From DATATB01 sp036268995 (lineage in GTDB: Bacteria > Planctomycetota > Planctomycetia > Pirellulales > PNKZ01), in contig DATATB010000114.1 of NCBI GenBank assembly GCA_036268995.1, positions 1-64,000 on the forward strand: 64,000 bases of DNA. The letters run 5' to 3'. The translations under genes and the position numbers were made by a program. This document shows positions 25,206 through 36,126 of this stretch, piece by piece. The notes beneath the pieces were generated by a model that worked only from the letters and a program-made list of their open reading frames with translations, was not told where the DNA came from and searched no databases. Position 1 is the stretch's first letter. Each line of letters opens with the position of its first letter.

Positions 25206-27743
25206 TCAAACCACGGCGGGCGCCGCCACGGGGCTGGCGTTGAGCACTTTCAAAAACGTGTCCAGCAGTTTCCGGTCGTGCATGCCACGAGCGGTCTCCT
25301 GCTCGAGGAGGGTCAGCGCATCGGCCTTGCTGAGCGCCGGCCGGTAGACGCGGTCGGTGGTCAGGGCGTCGTAGACGTCGACCATGGCGATGATCTGGGC
25401 GATCAACGGCACTTCCGACCCACGCAGACCGAACGGATAGCCCGAGCCGTCGAGCCGTTCGTGATGATAGCGGACGGCGGGCAGCGATTCGGCAAACGTG
25501 CGCATCGGCCGCAGCAGCTCGTAGCCGGCTTCGACGTGCCGCTCCATGATTTGGCGTTCTTCGGGCGTGAGCTTGCCGGGCTTGAGCAGGACGGAATCGG
25601 GGACCACGATCTTGCCGATGTCATGCACAAAGCCGGCCCGGCGCAGGCCGTCGCACGCGCTCTGGTTGAGTCCCACGGCCCGGCCGAGGGCGACCGCATA
25701 GTTGGCGACGCGCTCCACGTGGCCGCCGGTCGAAGGGTCGCGGCTTTCGACCACGCGGGCCAGCGTCAGCACGACGGTGTCGGCATCCTCGAGCTGGTCG
25801 GTGCTCTGCTTGACCCGCAACAGGGCGCGCATGCGTGACAGCAGCTCGACCTTGTCGATGGGCTTGCTGAGAAAATCGTCGGCGCCGACTTCGATGCTTT
25901 GCAGCCGGTCTTCGCGGCTGGTCAGCGCGGTGACGATGACGATCGGGATCAGGTTCGTGCTGCGGTCTTGTTTCAGCAGGCGGCAGCATTCGAAACCGGT
26001 CATGCGCGGCATCATGCCGTCGAGCAGAATGAGGTCCGGCAGTTCGTGCATCGCGATATCCAGTGCTTCGCGGCCATCGCAAGCCTTGATCGATTCGTAA
26101 CCTTCCTTGGCCAGGTAAGCGTCCAGCAGCCGCAGGTTCCGTTCGTCGTCGTCGACGATCAGCACGCGGGCCTTGCTGTGCTGGGCTACCGGCGAATTCT
26201 GATAGACGACGACCCGGTTGCGGCCGCCGCGTTTGGCGCGATACATGGCTTCATCAGCCCGCGCCAGCAGTGAAGCGGCATCTTCGGCGTCGCCGGGAAA
26301 GCTCGCCACGCCCAGGCTGATGGTGATCATCAGTGGCCGCTCGCCCAGTCGCGCCGATTCGACCGGCATTTGCTCGACGACTTGTCGCAGTTGGTCGGCG
26401 ACCTTTTGTGCGCCGACCTGTTCGGTGTGCGGCAGGAGTACGACGAATTCCTCACCGCCGTAGCGGACGACAATGTCCGAGCGCCGCACGGTGTTGCGAA
26501 TCTTTTCGGCCAGCGTCCGGAGCACGTCGTCGCCGACGGCATGGCCATACTGATCGTTGACCTGCTTGAAGCGATCGATGTCGATGAAGACCACCGACAG
26601 CGGCCAGCCATGCCGCCGGGCGCACAGCAGTTGCCGGCCGAGCGTCTCTTGCAAAAAGCCGTGCGTGTACAGTCCCGTGAGGCTGTCGGTCACGGCCTGC
26701 TGCAGCGCCAGGTGGCAGCGGTTGTTGAGCTGATCGATCGATTGCTTGAGCCGCAGCAGCCGCCGGACGCGGGCTTCGAACTCGAGCCGCTCGAAATTCT
26801 TGACGATGAAATCGTCGGCTCCCAATTCCAACGCCCGCACGCGATCCTGCACCTCGGCCATGCCGCTGACCACGAGCACGGGCACCTGCGCCAGGGCCGG
26901 GCTGGCCTTCATTTGTTCGATCACTGAAAAGCCGGAGGCGTCGGGCAGCAGCAGGTCGAGCACGACCAGGTCCGGCGGGCTTTGCTTGAGCGAGGCCAGG
27001 CCGCCGGCCGCGTCGGCCGCGGTGTGAATGCGGCAGCCGAAGACAGCCAGGTAAGCTTCGAGCAAGCGGCGCTCCTGCTCGTTATCGTCGACCAGCAGGA
27101 TCGAGCAACCGGCAAACGGCGCGGCAAGCGTGACATCTTCCGAAGTCGTGGCCGCGTTGTCGGCCGCGGCGGCCAGTGGCTTTGCGTCAGAAGGCGGACT
27201 GGCAAACGGCAACGCCGCCTGCTCGCGGGCCTGGAGCTCGTCGGTCAACAGCTTGTTGCGCAGCAACGAACGGACGCGCGAACGCAGTTCGATCGTATTG
27301 ACCGGCTTGGTGAGAAAGTCGTCGGCCCCTGCTTCCAAGCCCCGGGCTAGCACTTTGCGGTCGTCCAGCGAGGTGACCAGCACGATGGGCACGCTCGCCA
27401 GGTTTGGCTGCTGGCGAAAGAACCGGGTCAGCGAGATGCCGTCCTGGTCGGGCAGGCAAATGTCGCAGAGGATCAGATCCGGAGCGTGCGCGGCGGCTTC
27501 GGCTTGGGCCGCGGCCGCCGTGGCGGCCAGCGTCACGCGGTACCCGGCGGCCAGCAGGTTGGCCTGAAATAGCCGCCCGCTGCGCGGATCGTCCTCGACC
27601 ACCAACAGGCGTGCGCCTGTCGGCGCCGATTCGGCGCCGGACAATGCCGCCGCCTCAGCCGGTGGCGGCGGCAAAATAGCGACAGTCGATCCCGGGTCGA
27701 AGCCCAGGGGATTACTGCCCAACAGCGCGGTGCTTAAGGACAT
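25206..27743 (-). CDS. Cyclic-di-GMP signalling protein, REC-REC-GGDEF-REC-HD-GYP
   Basis: 845 residues without membrane segments. Three receiver domains are visible: about 45-165 (acceptor D94), 213-333 (D263) and 525-645 (D575). Between the second and third lies a diguanylate-cyclase domain with an intact GGEEF at 429-433 and the inhibitory I-site RxxD at 420-423. The C-terminus is an HD-GYP phosphodiesterase domain with HDIGK at 707-711 and GSGYP at 766-770. So the protein appears able to make and break cyclic-di-GMP, with three phosphorylation inputs. Its start overlaps the upstream response-regulator gene by 32 bases and has its own GAGG site, suggesting translational coupling. It is the last gene of the operon that begins at 31324. 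Confidence 0.93.
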   Translation of the reverse strand: MSLSTALLGSNPLGFDPGSTVAILPPPPAEAAALSGAESAPTGARLLVVEDDPRSGRLFQANLLAAGYRVTLAATAAAAQAEAAAHAPDLILCDICLPDQDGISLTRFFRQQPNLASVPIVLVTSLDDRKVLARGLEAGADDFLTKPVNTIELRSRVRSLLRNKLLTDELQAREQAALPFASPPSDAKPLAAAADNAATTSEDVTLAAPFAGCSILLVDDNEQERRLLEAYLAVFGCRIHTAADAAGGLASLKQSPPDLVVLDLLLPDASGFSVIEQMKASPALAQVPVLVVSGMAEVQDRVRALELGADDFIVKNFERLEFEARVRRLLRLKQSIDQLNNRCHLALQQAVTDSLTGLYTHGFLQETLGRQLLCARRHGWPLSVVFIDIDRFKQVNDQYGHAVGDDVLRTLAEKIRNTVRRSDIVVRYGGEEFVVLLPHTEQVGAQKVADQLRQVVEQMPVESARLGERPLMITISLGVASFPGDAEDAASLLARADEAMYRAKRGGRNRVVVYQNSPVAQHSKARVLIVDDDERNLRLLDAYLAKEGYESIKACDGREALDIAMHELPDLILLDGMMPRMTGFECCRLLKQDRSTNLIPIVIVTALTSREDRLQSIEVGADDFLSKPIDKVELLSRMRALLRVKQSTDQLEDADTVVLTLARVVESRDPSTGGHVERVANYAVALGRAVGLNQSACDGLRRAGFVHDIGKIVVPDSVLLKPGKLTPEERQIMERHVEAGYELLRPMRTFAESLPAVRYHHERLDGSGYPFGLRGSEVPLIAQIIAMVDVYDALTTDRVYRPALSKADALTLLEQETARGMHDRKLLDTFLKVLNASPVAAPAVV

Positions 27744-28161
27744 TGTGTACCTCGGACAAAAAACTTTGAAGGCGAATTGGCTTGGAAATAAAAGCGACGC
27801 ACCCGGCCTCCAGCGCCCGGTCGCGATGATCGGTCATCGCATGCGCCGTGAGCGCCACGATCGGAATCCCGGCCGTCTCCGGGGTTTGTTTCAACAGCCG
27901 TGCCAGCCCCAACCCATCGAGTCCCGGCATTTGCAAATCGGTCAACACCAGGTCCGGCACCAGTCGCCGGGCCATTTCCACGCCCTCGTGGCCGTCGGCA
28001 GCGAGCAAAACCTGGTAGCCGCCGGCCAGCAGCATGTGGCTCGTGAGCCGGGCATTAGTCGGATTGTCTTCGACCACCAGCACGCGCGCCGCCGGCTGCT
28101 GGCCGGTGCCGGCCGCAGGCAGTTGGTTCGTATGGTTCGGTGTCGTACTCACGTTCAGCAT
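27712..28161 (-). CDS. Single-domain response regulator (CheY/DivK-like)
   Basis: 149 residues: a 25-residue Pro/Gln-rich lead and one receiver domain. The acidic pocket is VVEDN, the phosphoacceptor aspartate is in LVLTDLQMPGLDG, the conserved Thr is in IVALTAHAM and the Lys in FISKPI. No output domain is present, so it probably relays phosphate or binds partners, as DivK does. It lies between the active histidine kinase gene and the multi-domain cyclic-di-GMP gene, with which it overlaps by 32 bases. It may pass phosphate from kinase to receiver domains of that protein; this is inference. Confidence 0.92.
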   Translation of the reverse strand: MLNVSTTPNHTNQLPAAGTGQQPAARVLVVEDNPTNARLTSHMLLAGGYQVLLAADGHEGVEMARRLVPDLVLTDLQMPGLDGLGLARLLKQTPETAGIPIVALTAHAMTDHRDRALEAGCVAFISKPIRLQSFLSEVHNVLKHRAVGQ

Positions 28162-28191
28162 CCCGAATTCGTATTCTTGCGGCCAGTTACC

Positions 28192-28215
28192 GTAGCTGTC
28201 CGCCTCGCTGGCGGA
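28192..28215 (+). repeat. GTAG-headed REP-like hairpin
   Basis: GTAG followed by the stem TCCGCC / GGCGGA with loop TCGCT. It lies in the 69-bp gap between the histidine kinase gene and the response-regulator gene, the only sizeable gap inside the operon, where it could affect transcript stability. Confidence 0.6.
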
Positions 28216-28230
28216 TTCAAGCCTGATCTT

Positions 28231-29717
<1,487 letters not shown>

Positions 29718-29721
<4 letters not shown>

Positions 29722-30362
29722 GGCTTCTTCGCCTTGCAGCAGGGTTGGGGTTCATCGAGCAACGGGCAACCGTAAGTCGGAAAATCCAAGGACGATGCCG
29801 GAGCCGCTTGCAGCGCGGCCAGCGCGGCATCGCTCGCCGAGTTCTGGCCATAATGCCCTCGCGACGCGGTCAGCCCGCCCTCGAAGGCCAATCGTCCGTC
29901 CGCACGATAAATCAGCGTGTGACCCGATGCGGTCACGTCAAACCGCCGGGCTTCGACGCCGCCTTCGTCGACATGCCGCGAAAGGCCCGGGATTCGGCCG
30001 GCATCCTGCCAGAGATCCGACTGCTCCCACGCTTCGGGCACGCCATCGGGTCGGACGAACACGGCCGTCGCGTCGACGTCGGAATGCTCGTGAAGGATCC
30101 GGGCGAGCTCGTCCAGCGTGGCCCGACTGCACGGACACTTGGGATGCAAAAAGACCAACAGCGCCGCACGCGCAGGCGAGTGCGGCAACTGGCTGTCGGC
30201 CGGCCAGTTTGTCGGAGCGCCAACGGTCGGGTTCTGCTGTAGCTCGTAGGCCGCCAAACGGTAGAAGCCGATCAACACGACCGCCAGCCACAGTCCGCCG
30301 ACGCCAATGGCAAACGTCTTGCGACCGGTTCGGCTGATGCAATTTGCGAGCGTGGCAGTCAT
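29718..30362 (-). CDS. Membrane-anchored thioredoxin-like protein with CPC motif
   Basis: 214 residues from the ATG at 30362. One N-terminal membrane helix (about 15-38, GVGGLWLAVVLIGFY) should place the rest outside the cytoplasmic membrane. The following strand and motif LVFLHPKCPCSRATLDEL carry C76-P-C78 in the place where thioredoxin-fold proteins have CxxC; a second Cys group lies at the C-terminus (YGCPLL, QPCCKAK). This suggests a redox or metal-handling role, but the CxC spacing is not that of classic disulfide reductases. The gene sits between two histidine kinase genes, overlapping the downstream one by ATGA, so it is surely cotranslated with the signalling system. Confidence 0.78.
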
Positions 30363-30400
30363 GGCAGGAGACCCGTGGGCGGCACCGAAGTGCCTGAGGT

Positions 30401-31324
<924 letters not shown>

Positions 31325-31691
31325 GGGGGGCGATCAACGTGTTGGCGGGTGGATCGTTGGTTGGCAAACGCAACGCGGGGCGTTATGCGATGCTTCGTTG
31401 GCCCAGCGACGCTCAGTTCCTGCCCCTGGCTGGCGCGCTGTCCAACCAACCATAGCTTTTTGTAACTGTCGCTCTGGCACGAAAATCTGTTACCGCGGCC
31501 GAGGGACGAAGGTGCCGAATGTTCCGATTGTCCTGCAGCCCAGTAGCGGACTTCGTGAGAATTCCGTTGCCCAATCGGAAGTCTCACGACTTCCGCTACA
31601 CGCTGGCCACGGACATGCGCAATGGGTAAAGTGACCGGGACGGCCTGGCTCAAGCCCTCACGATCGCCGCACCCACCTTCCGGGACCTTCC
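31325..31691. other. Intergenic region with divergent control sites and an inverted REP pair
   Basis: This 367-bp gap separates the signalling operon from the divergent secreted esterase gene, so both promoters should lie here, though no clear boxes stand out. At 31543-31566 and 31576-31599 there are two GTAG-headed REP-like units in opposite orientation (stems around GGAAGTC / GACTTCC), 21 of 24 bases alike after reverse complementing. The same pair type recurs at 37059-37122. No gene is seen. Confidence 0.6.
31543..31599. repeat. Inverted pair of GTAG-headed REPs (family with GGAAGTC stem)
   Basis: Left unit GTAGCGGACTTCGTGAGAAT followed by TCCG (31543-31566); right unit is its near reverse complement (31576-31599). 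In the right unit the inner hairpin GGAAGTC / GACTTCC with a four-base loop is perfect. Shares sequence with the pair at 37059-37122. Confidence 0.8.
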
Positions 31692-33857
31692 ATGCAAAAC
31701 CTCCCGTTCGCCTCCGGTTCCCGAACGCGCGTCTCCGCAGGCCTGTTTTGCGGTTTGCTGATAACCGCCATCGCGCCTTTTTCCGCACAATCGGCCGAAC
31801 CGGCAAAGGCCGACCCGCGCGCCGTCGACCCGCTGCTGGCCGATTATTTCCGGCGCGAAACCGCGCAGTTGTCGACGGCCTGCCTGGCCGATATTCGCTC
31901 GCTGGAGGATTGGACTGCGCGCCGCGACCGATATCGCCGGCAGTTGTACGAGATGCTCGGGCTGGCCCCCCTTCCGCCACGCACGCCGCTGAAGCCCGTC
32001 GTCACCGGCACGCTGGATCATCCGCAGTTCACCGTCGAAAAGCTGCACTTTCAATCGCGGCCGGGACTGTATGTCACGGCGAACCTGTACATTCCCAAGG
32101 GGCTCACGCAGCCGGCCCCGGCGATCTTGTATGTCTGCGGCCACGCCGGCATCAAGAAGGACGGCGTCAGCTACGGCAACAAGGCCAAGTACCAGCACCA
32201 TCCGATCTGGCTGGCCCGGCATGGCTTCGTGGCCTTGATCGTCGACACGCTTGAACTGGGCGAAATCGCGGGCGAGCACCACGGCACGTACAGCAAAGGC
32301 ATGTGGTGGTGGAACGCCCGCGGCTATACGCCGGCCGGCGTCGAAGCCTGGAACGGCATACGGGCGATCGACTACCTGCAATCGCGCAAGGAAGTCGATC
32401 CGCAGCGGATCGGTGTCACCGGCCGCTCGGGCGGCGGCGCGACGAGCTGGTGGCTGGCCGCCTTGGATGAGCGCGTGCAGGCGGCCGTGCCCGTGGCCGG
32501 CATCACCGATCTGCAGAACCACGTGGTCGAGGGCTGCGTCGAGGGGCATTGCGATTGCATGTACATGGTCAACACCTATCGCTGGGACTATGCCCAAGTC
32601 GCCGCGCTGGCGGCTCCGCGTCCCCTGCTCTTCTCGAACACCGACAGCGACGGCATCTTTCCCTTGGATGGCGTCGAGCGCATTCACAACCTGTTGCGTC
32701 CGATCTACAAGCTGCATGGCGCTGACAAAAGTCTCGGCCTGCAAATCAGTCCCGGGCCGCACCTCGACTTGCAAGAGCTGCAAGTGGCCGCGCTGCACTG
32801 GTGCAATCGCTTTCTCAAGCACGAAGAGCCGCGAATCGACGACGCGGCCGTGCCGCTGTTCGAGCCCGAGCAATTAGCAGTGTTCGAAAAGGGCAAACTC
32901 CCAACCGATCAGCAGAACACGACGATTCACGAGACCTTCGTGCCGCTGGCCCCGCCGCCCAAAGTGCCGCACAGCGCGAGCGAGTGGCACGAGCAGAAGC
33001 AGCGCTGGCGCCAGGCCCTGGATAAGAAGGTCTTTGCCGGCTGGCCCCGCGACCCGGGCCCATTGAACATGCGGTTGATTAGCCGCACCAAGAACCAGGG
33101 CCTCGAGCTCACGATTTATGAATTCACCAGCCAGCCCGGCGTCGTGTTACGGCTGCATTTATTGCGGAGAGACGGCGAAAAGGTCAAGGAAACTTATTTT
33201 TCCGTCAGCGACGCAAAAGATTGGCACGACTGGTTAGAGGACTTACGGTCAAACTTCTCCGGCGAGTCGAGCAAAGATCCTGGCACTACGGACGCGAAGA
33301 CAGGCATCATATACTCAGTGCTGCCCGACATCATATGCTCCGTGCTGCCGGACTCGACGAACACGCAAGTGGTGAACTTCGCGCCGCGCGGGGTTGGCGA
33401 TTCGGCCTGGAATGCCAGCCAAAAAAAACAGACTCAGATTCGCCGCCGCTTCATGCTGCTGGGCCAGACGCTCGAGGGCATGCAGGTCTGGGACATCCGT
33501 CGGGCATTGCAGGCGCTGCGAAGTTTGCCTGACCAACAGGGCATTCCGCTGACGGTTGTCGGCAGCGGCGAATCGGCGGCCATGGCGCTCTACGCCTCGC
33601 TGTTCGAGCCGGTCGACAGACTCGAATTATCGGAGCTTCCCAGATCGCACCGCGACGGGCCGAATTTTTTGAACATTCTCCGCTTTCTCGACATGCCTCA
33701 AGCGGTGGTCCTGGCCGCCGAGCGCTCGCCTTTGACGCTCACAGGCAAATCCGAGGGCTGGGAATATCCGCTCGCCGTCGCCGCAAGTCTCGGCTGGAAG
33801 CCCGAGCAGTTGCAATTTCAGTCTGGCGAGCCCAAACCGCCGGCCCACAAAAAGTAG
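31692..33857 (+). CDS. Secreted α/β-hydrolase (acetyl-xylan-esterase-like) with long C-terminal region
   Basis: 721 residues with a signal peptide (core at about 16-30, likely cleavage near SAQSAEP). Residues 110-400 form an α/β-hydrolase: YIPKG near 133, YVCGHAG at 147-153, the nucleophile elbow GRSGGG with S246, a late acid in SNTDSDGIFPLDG, and a His in GPHLDLQ. The planctomycete family is related to acetyl xylan esterases and dienelactone-hydrolase-like proteins; the substrate is not known. The C-terminal 300 residues look like a second, damaged or non-catalytic hydrolase-like domain (LTVVGSGESAAMALYASLF). An eight-residue tandem duplication lies in a linker (see 33305-33352). Confidence 0.85.
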   Translation: MQNLPFASGSRTRVSAGLFCGLLITAIAPFSAQSAEPAKADPRAVDPLLADYFRRETAQLSTACLADIRSLEDWTARRDRYRRQLYEMLGLAPLPPRTPLKPVVTGTLDHPQFTVEKLHFQSRPGLYVTANLYIPKGLTQPAPAILYVCGHAGIKKDGVSYGNKAKYQHHPIWLARHGFVALIVDTLELGEIAGEHHGTYSKGMWWWNARGYTPAGVEAWNGIRAIDYLQSRKEVDPQRIGVTGRSGGGATSWWLAALDERVQAAVPVAGITDLQNHVVEGCVEGHCDCMYMVNTYRWDYAQVAALAAPRPLLFSNTDSDGIFPLDGVERIHNLLRPIYKLHGADKSLGLQISPGPHLDLQELQVAALHWCNRFLKHEEPRIDDAAVPLFEPEQLAVFEKGKLPTDQQNTTIHETFVPLAPPPKVPHSASEWHEQKQRWRQALDKKVFAGWPRDPGPLNMRLISRTKNQGLELTIYEFTSQPGVVLRLHLLRRDGEKVKETYFSVSDAKDWHDWLEDLRSNFSGESSKDPGTTDAKTGIIYSVLPDIICSVLPDSTNTQVVNFAPRGVGDSAWNASQKKQTQIRRRFMLLGQTLEGMQVWDIRRALQALRSLPDQQGIPLTVVGSGESAAMALYASLFEPVDRLELSELPRSHRDGPNFLNILRFLDMPQAVVLAAERSPLTLTGKSEGWEYPLAVAASLGWKPEQLQFQSGEPKPPAHKK
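33305..33352 (+). repeat. 24-bp tandem duplication inside the esterase gene
   Basis: Two adjacent 24-base copies (33305-33328 and 33329-33352), both starting CATCATAT, identical at 21 of 24 positions. They encode IIYSVLPD followed by IICSVLPD in the linker after the hydrolase domain. The frame is kept. Confidence 0.85.
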
Positions 33858-33876
33858 CGTGGCCGCCGCCCAAGTT

Positions 33877-34040
33877 CGTCTCGGCGGAGCGAGACGGCTA
33901 CGGTGACGATAGTCCGGCTGATTCCGTAGGCCCGACGAGGCGAGCAGGGCCTGTCATGCGGCGCTGGTCGCACTCCCGGTGCCGCTCGGCTCGTGGCACC
34001 TAACAGGGCTACACCGTAGACATCTCGCTCCGCCGAGATG
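33877..34040. repeat. Inverted REP pair and further hairpins between convergent genes
   Basis: 33877-33901 (minus orientation) and 34016-34040 (plus) are GTAG-headed REPs with stems CGTCTCG / CGAGACG and CATCTCG / CGAGATG and loops that are reverse complements of each other. A third GTAG follows at 33926 with GCCC / GGGC arms. The same family is found at 9617-9706. The 212-bp gap lies between convergent genes and otherwise shows nothing. Confidence 0.75.
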
Positions 34041-34069
34041 AATGAGCGCCACCACCGGCCGGCCCAGCG

Positions 34070-34648
34070 TCAAGCCGAGTTGTCAATCGCTTGCCTGCTC
34101 GGCCGGGTCTCGTCTTGAAAACTTGCTGGCAGTTCCATCGATTTTGGCAGGCACCGAATGATGCGCCGGCAATGCCAGGCGCTGGCGACATTGTCCGCCA
34201 ACTCGATGGGCCGTGTGCCAGTGAGTCGGCGCTCGACGGTGATCTTGTACAACTTTCTGTGCCCACGCCGACCGCGATTCCAGAAGCGCACGACAACCAG
34301 GCACTGCAATTCGTCAAAACGATAATGCTCCTCGGTCCGGAAGCCAAAAAAGCTGAACCAGGTAGTGAGCGTTCGCGTGTGGCCATCGACGACAAATCCA
34401 CTGCTACTCAGCGCGACGCAACCAGGCACCAGACAAAACAAGATGCCGATAGTCAACGGCATTGCCAGCCGCAACCACGGTACTCCGATGCACAGCCCGT
34501 ACGCAGCGCAGCCGACGACGAAACATCCCGCGACGAGAAATGGCAAACAGAACAGCCGCACCGCATGCTGCGATGTATCAGCCCACAATATGCCGGGCTC
34601 GCTTCGATCGTCGATCCAGCACGCGGAGAGAAACCGCGCAGCATTCAT
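34070..34648 (-). CDS. Hypothetical membrane protein with two helices
   Basis: 192 residues from the ATG at 34648 (an in-frame TTG at 34675 is possible). After an N-terminal polar stretch there are two hydrophobic helices at about 32-52 and 58-80 (FCLPFLVAGCFVVGCAAYGL and LAMPLTIGILFCLVPGCV). The following 70 residues (SGFVVDGHTRTLTTWF, FDELQCLVVV, YKITVERR) look like a β-rich, PH-like cytoplasmic domain as found in other small bacterial membrane proteins. The tail is charged. No family assigned. The small zinc-ribbon membrane gene is just upstream on the same strand. Confidence 0.65.
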   Translation of the reverse strand: MNAARFLSACWIDDRSEPGILWADTSQHAVRLFCLPFLVAGCFVVGCAAYGLCIGVPWLRLAMPLTIGILFCLVPGCVALSSSGFVVDGHTRTLTTWFSFFGFRTEEHYRFDELQCLVVVRFWNRGRRGHRKLYKITVERRLTGTRPIELADNVASAWHCRRIIRCLPKSMELPASFQDETRPSRQAIDNSA

Positions 34649-34682
34649 CGTGGGGCAGTCTTTTGCGTCAGCCAACGCCGCT

Positions 34683-34958
34683 TTACTGCTGCGACGCGGA
34701 AACGCGGACCGGGGCGAGGGCTTCGCTGGGCTGGCTGCTCTTGAACTTGCAGCCGCAGTTCCAGCAGCGGAACGTCGGCTTCCAGAGCAGCATGGCGGCG
34801 CCGGCCGGAAAGAAGATCACCCAGGCGGCCGCCACGATCCAGGTCCAGAAGCTAAACGTCTGTGCACCGCACTGAGGGCACGGCGGCTTGATGACGGCCG
34901 GCCGCGGCATGCCGCCGGCCGAAGGGTTCCGAGCCAGGATGGGTAGTTTCAATCTCAT
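34683..34958 (-). CDS. Small membrane protein with split zinc ribbon
   Basis: 91 residues. CPQCG at about 27-31 and CWNCGC at about 65-70 form two Cys pairs that together could hold one zinc, separated by a hydrophobic segment of some 25 residues (WTWIVAAAWVIFFPAGAAML) that looks like a membrane-dipping or spanning helix. This layout resembles LITAF-like domains, in which a membrane hairpin sits between the zinc knuckles; that is a comparison, not an identification. The start at 34958 lacks a Shine-Dalgarno and a later ATG at 34910 is possible. Confidence 0.7.
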   Translation of the reverse strand: MRLKLPILARNPSAGGMPRPAVIKPPCPQCGAQTFSFWTWIVAAAWVIFFPAGAAMLLWKPTFRCWNCGCKFKSSQPSEALAPVRVSASQQ

Positions 34959-35241
34959 GCGTTTCGCTGCTGGCTCGGCTCTGCTGATTGCACGGGGGCC
35001 AAGAATTCGGTCGATTTACGCGCTTGCCGCGATGGCCTGCCTGTCAATTCTGCCCCACCGGAAGGCAGTCAGCAAGCCGCTCGCTAGCAAAACGAGCCGG
35101 ATTTTCGCCTCGCGCATGCGTGCCAGCCGCGCCAAACCGCTGATCTTTACGCCAGGCGCGCGTTCGATTAGTCTCACTCGCCCTTGGGTTTGCAGCATTT
35201 GGCGATTCCCGAGGCATCGACCTTGGGGAGGGTGTGGATCG
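34959..35241. other. Intergenic region without a convincing gene
   Basis: 283 bp between divergent small genes. A 60-codon minus-strand frame (35016-35198) is present but has no clear ribosome binding site or recognisable feature. Promoters for the flanking genes should lie here; none could be placed with confidence. Confidence 0.4.
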
Positions 35242-35478
35242 ATGAAGGGTGAGCACCTGGATCTTTCGAGCGAGCCCGAGTTGGCCCAGCCGGGCGGCCG
35301 CCAAGAGGATGTCCGGCGCTACGTGGGCATCAAGTTTGTCTGTTGTGACCTTTATAGCCGGATTTACATCAATCGGGCCGGTAGCGCCTACGAGGGGCAT
35401 TGCCCCGGCTGTGGAAAACCAGTCAGAATTCGCATCGCACCCGGCGGCACCGACGCCCGGTTCTTTATCGTGTCCTGA
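35242..35478 (+). CDS. Small zinc-ribbon-like hypothetical protein
   Basis: 78 residues from the ATG at 35242; a GGGGAGGG stretch lies about 10-15 bases upstream. The frame is open much further upstream, but that part has no coding character. The core reads RRYVGIKFVCCDLYSRIYIN then GHCPGCGKPVRIRI, with one Cys pair in each half, which suggests a small zinc-binding fold. Proteins of this type appear common in planctomycetes. Function unknown. The next gene starts 40 bp downstream in the same direction. Confidence 0.65.
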   Translation: MKGEHLDLSSEPELAQPGGRQEDVRRYVGIKFVCCDLYSRIYINRAGSAYEGHCPGCGKPVRIRIAPGGTDARFFIVS

Positions 35479-35518
35479 AACGAGCCATCGCGACCGACGC
35501 CGCAAAAAAGCAGCCGAC

Positions 35519-36055
35519 ATGGATTACAACATCGAGCACTCGACCCGGCACTGTACGACGACAGGCCGGGAGTTTGCCGAAGGCGAAGAGTATTACTCGG
35601 TCGTCGAGGATTCGGGCGGCACCCTGCGGCGCCACGATTACAGCGCCGAGGCCTGGCCCGGTCCGCCGGCCGAGGCCCTGGCCTGGTGGAAGTGCCGCAT
35701 GCCGCGCCGCGAGGAAAAGAAGAATCGGGCCGCCCCCAGCCAGGTCTTGCTGGAACTGTTTCATCAATTGGCCGATCGGGCCGACCAGCGGCAACTGCGC
35801 TACGTGTTGACGCTGTTGATGATTCGCCGCCGCATCTTTCGGCTCGAAGAGACGACGCGCGATGCGCGTGGCATCGAGACGGTGTTGGTGTATTGCCCGC
35901 GAGACGAGGCTTCGTACCAGGTCGAGGCGGTCGATCTGGACGCCGCGCAAGTCCAGGCGATCCAGGACGAGCTGTCGCGGATGCTGGCCATGAATCAATC
36001 CGGTGAGCCGACCCCGGCCAGTGAACAAGTCCCACAAGCCGAGCCGCACAAATAA
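35519..36055 (+). CDS. Conserved hypothetical protein with Cys/His-containing N-terminus
   Basis: 178 residues from the ATG at 35519. It opens MDYNIEHSTRHCTTTGREF followed by EGEEYYSVVEDSGG and later WWKCRMPRREEKK; H11, C12 and C59 may belong to a metal site. The middle is a helix-rich segment (ELFHQLADRADQRQLRYVLTLLMIRRR) and then a β-pair (ETVLVYCPRDEASYQVEAV). The C-terminus is Pro/Gln-rich. Such proteins recur in planctomycete genomes without assigned function. It may be cotranscribed with the small gene before it and the lipoprotein gene after it. Confidence 0.7.
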   Translation: MDYNIEHSTRHCTTTGREFAEGEEYYSVVEDSGGTLRRHDYSAEAWPGPPAEALAWWKCRMPRREEKKNRAAPSQVLLELFHQLADRADQRQLRYVLTLLMIRRRIFRLEETTRDARGIETVLVYCPRDEASYQVEAVDLDAAQVQAIQDELSRMLAMNQSGEPTPASEQVPQAEPHK

Positions 36056-36126
36056 GCAGTTCCGGCGAGCCGAGCCAATAGGTAGGTCCGGCGAGCCGAG
36101 CCGGACGCGTAACGAGGAGCTGTCGG

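Noticed and set aside
35016..35198. 60-codon minus-strand frame between divergent small genes
   Set aside because: No ribosome binding site, no recognisable feature, and other frames here look equally good.
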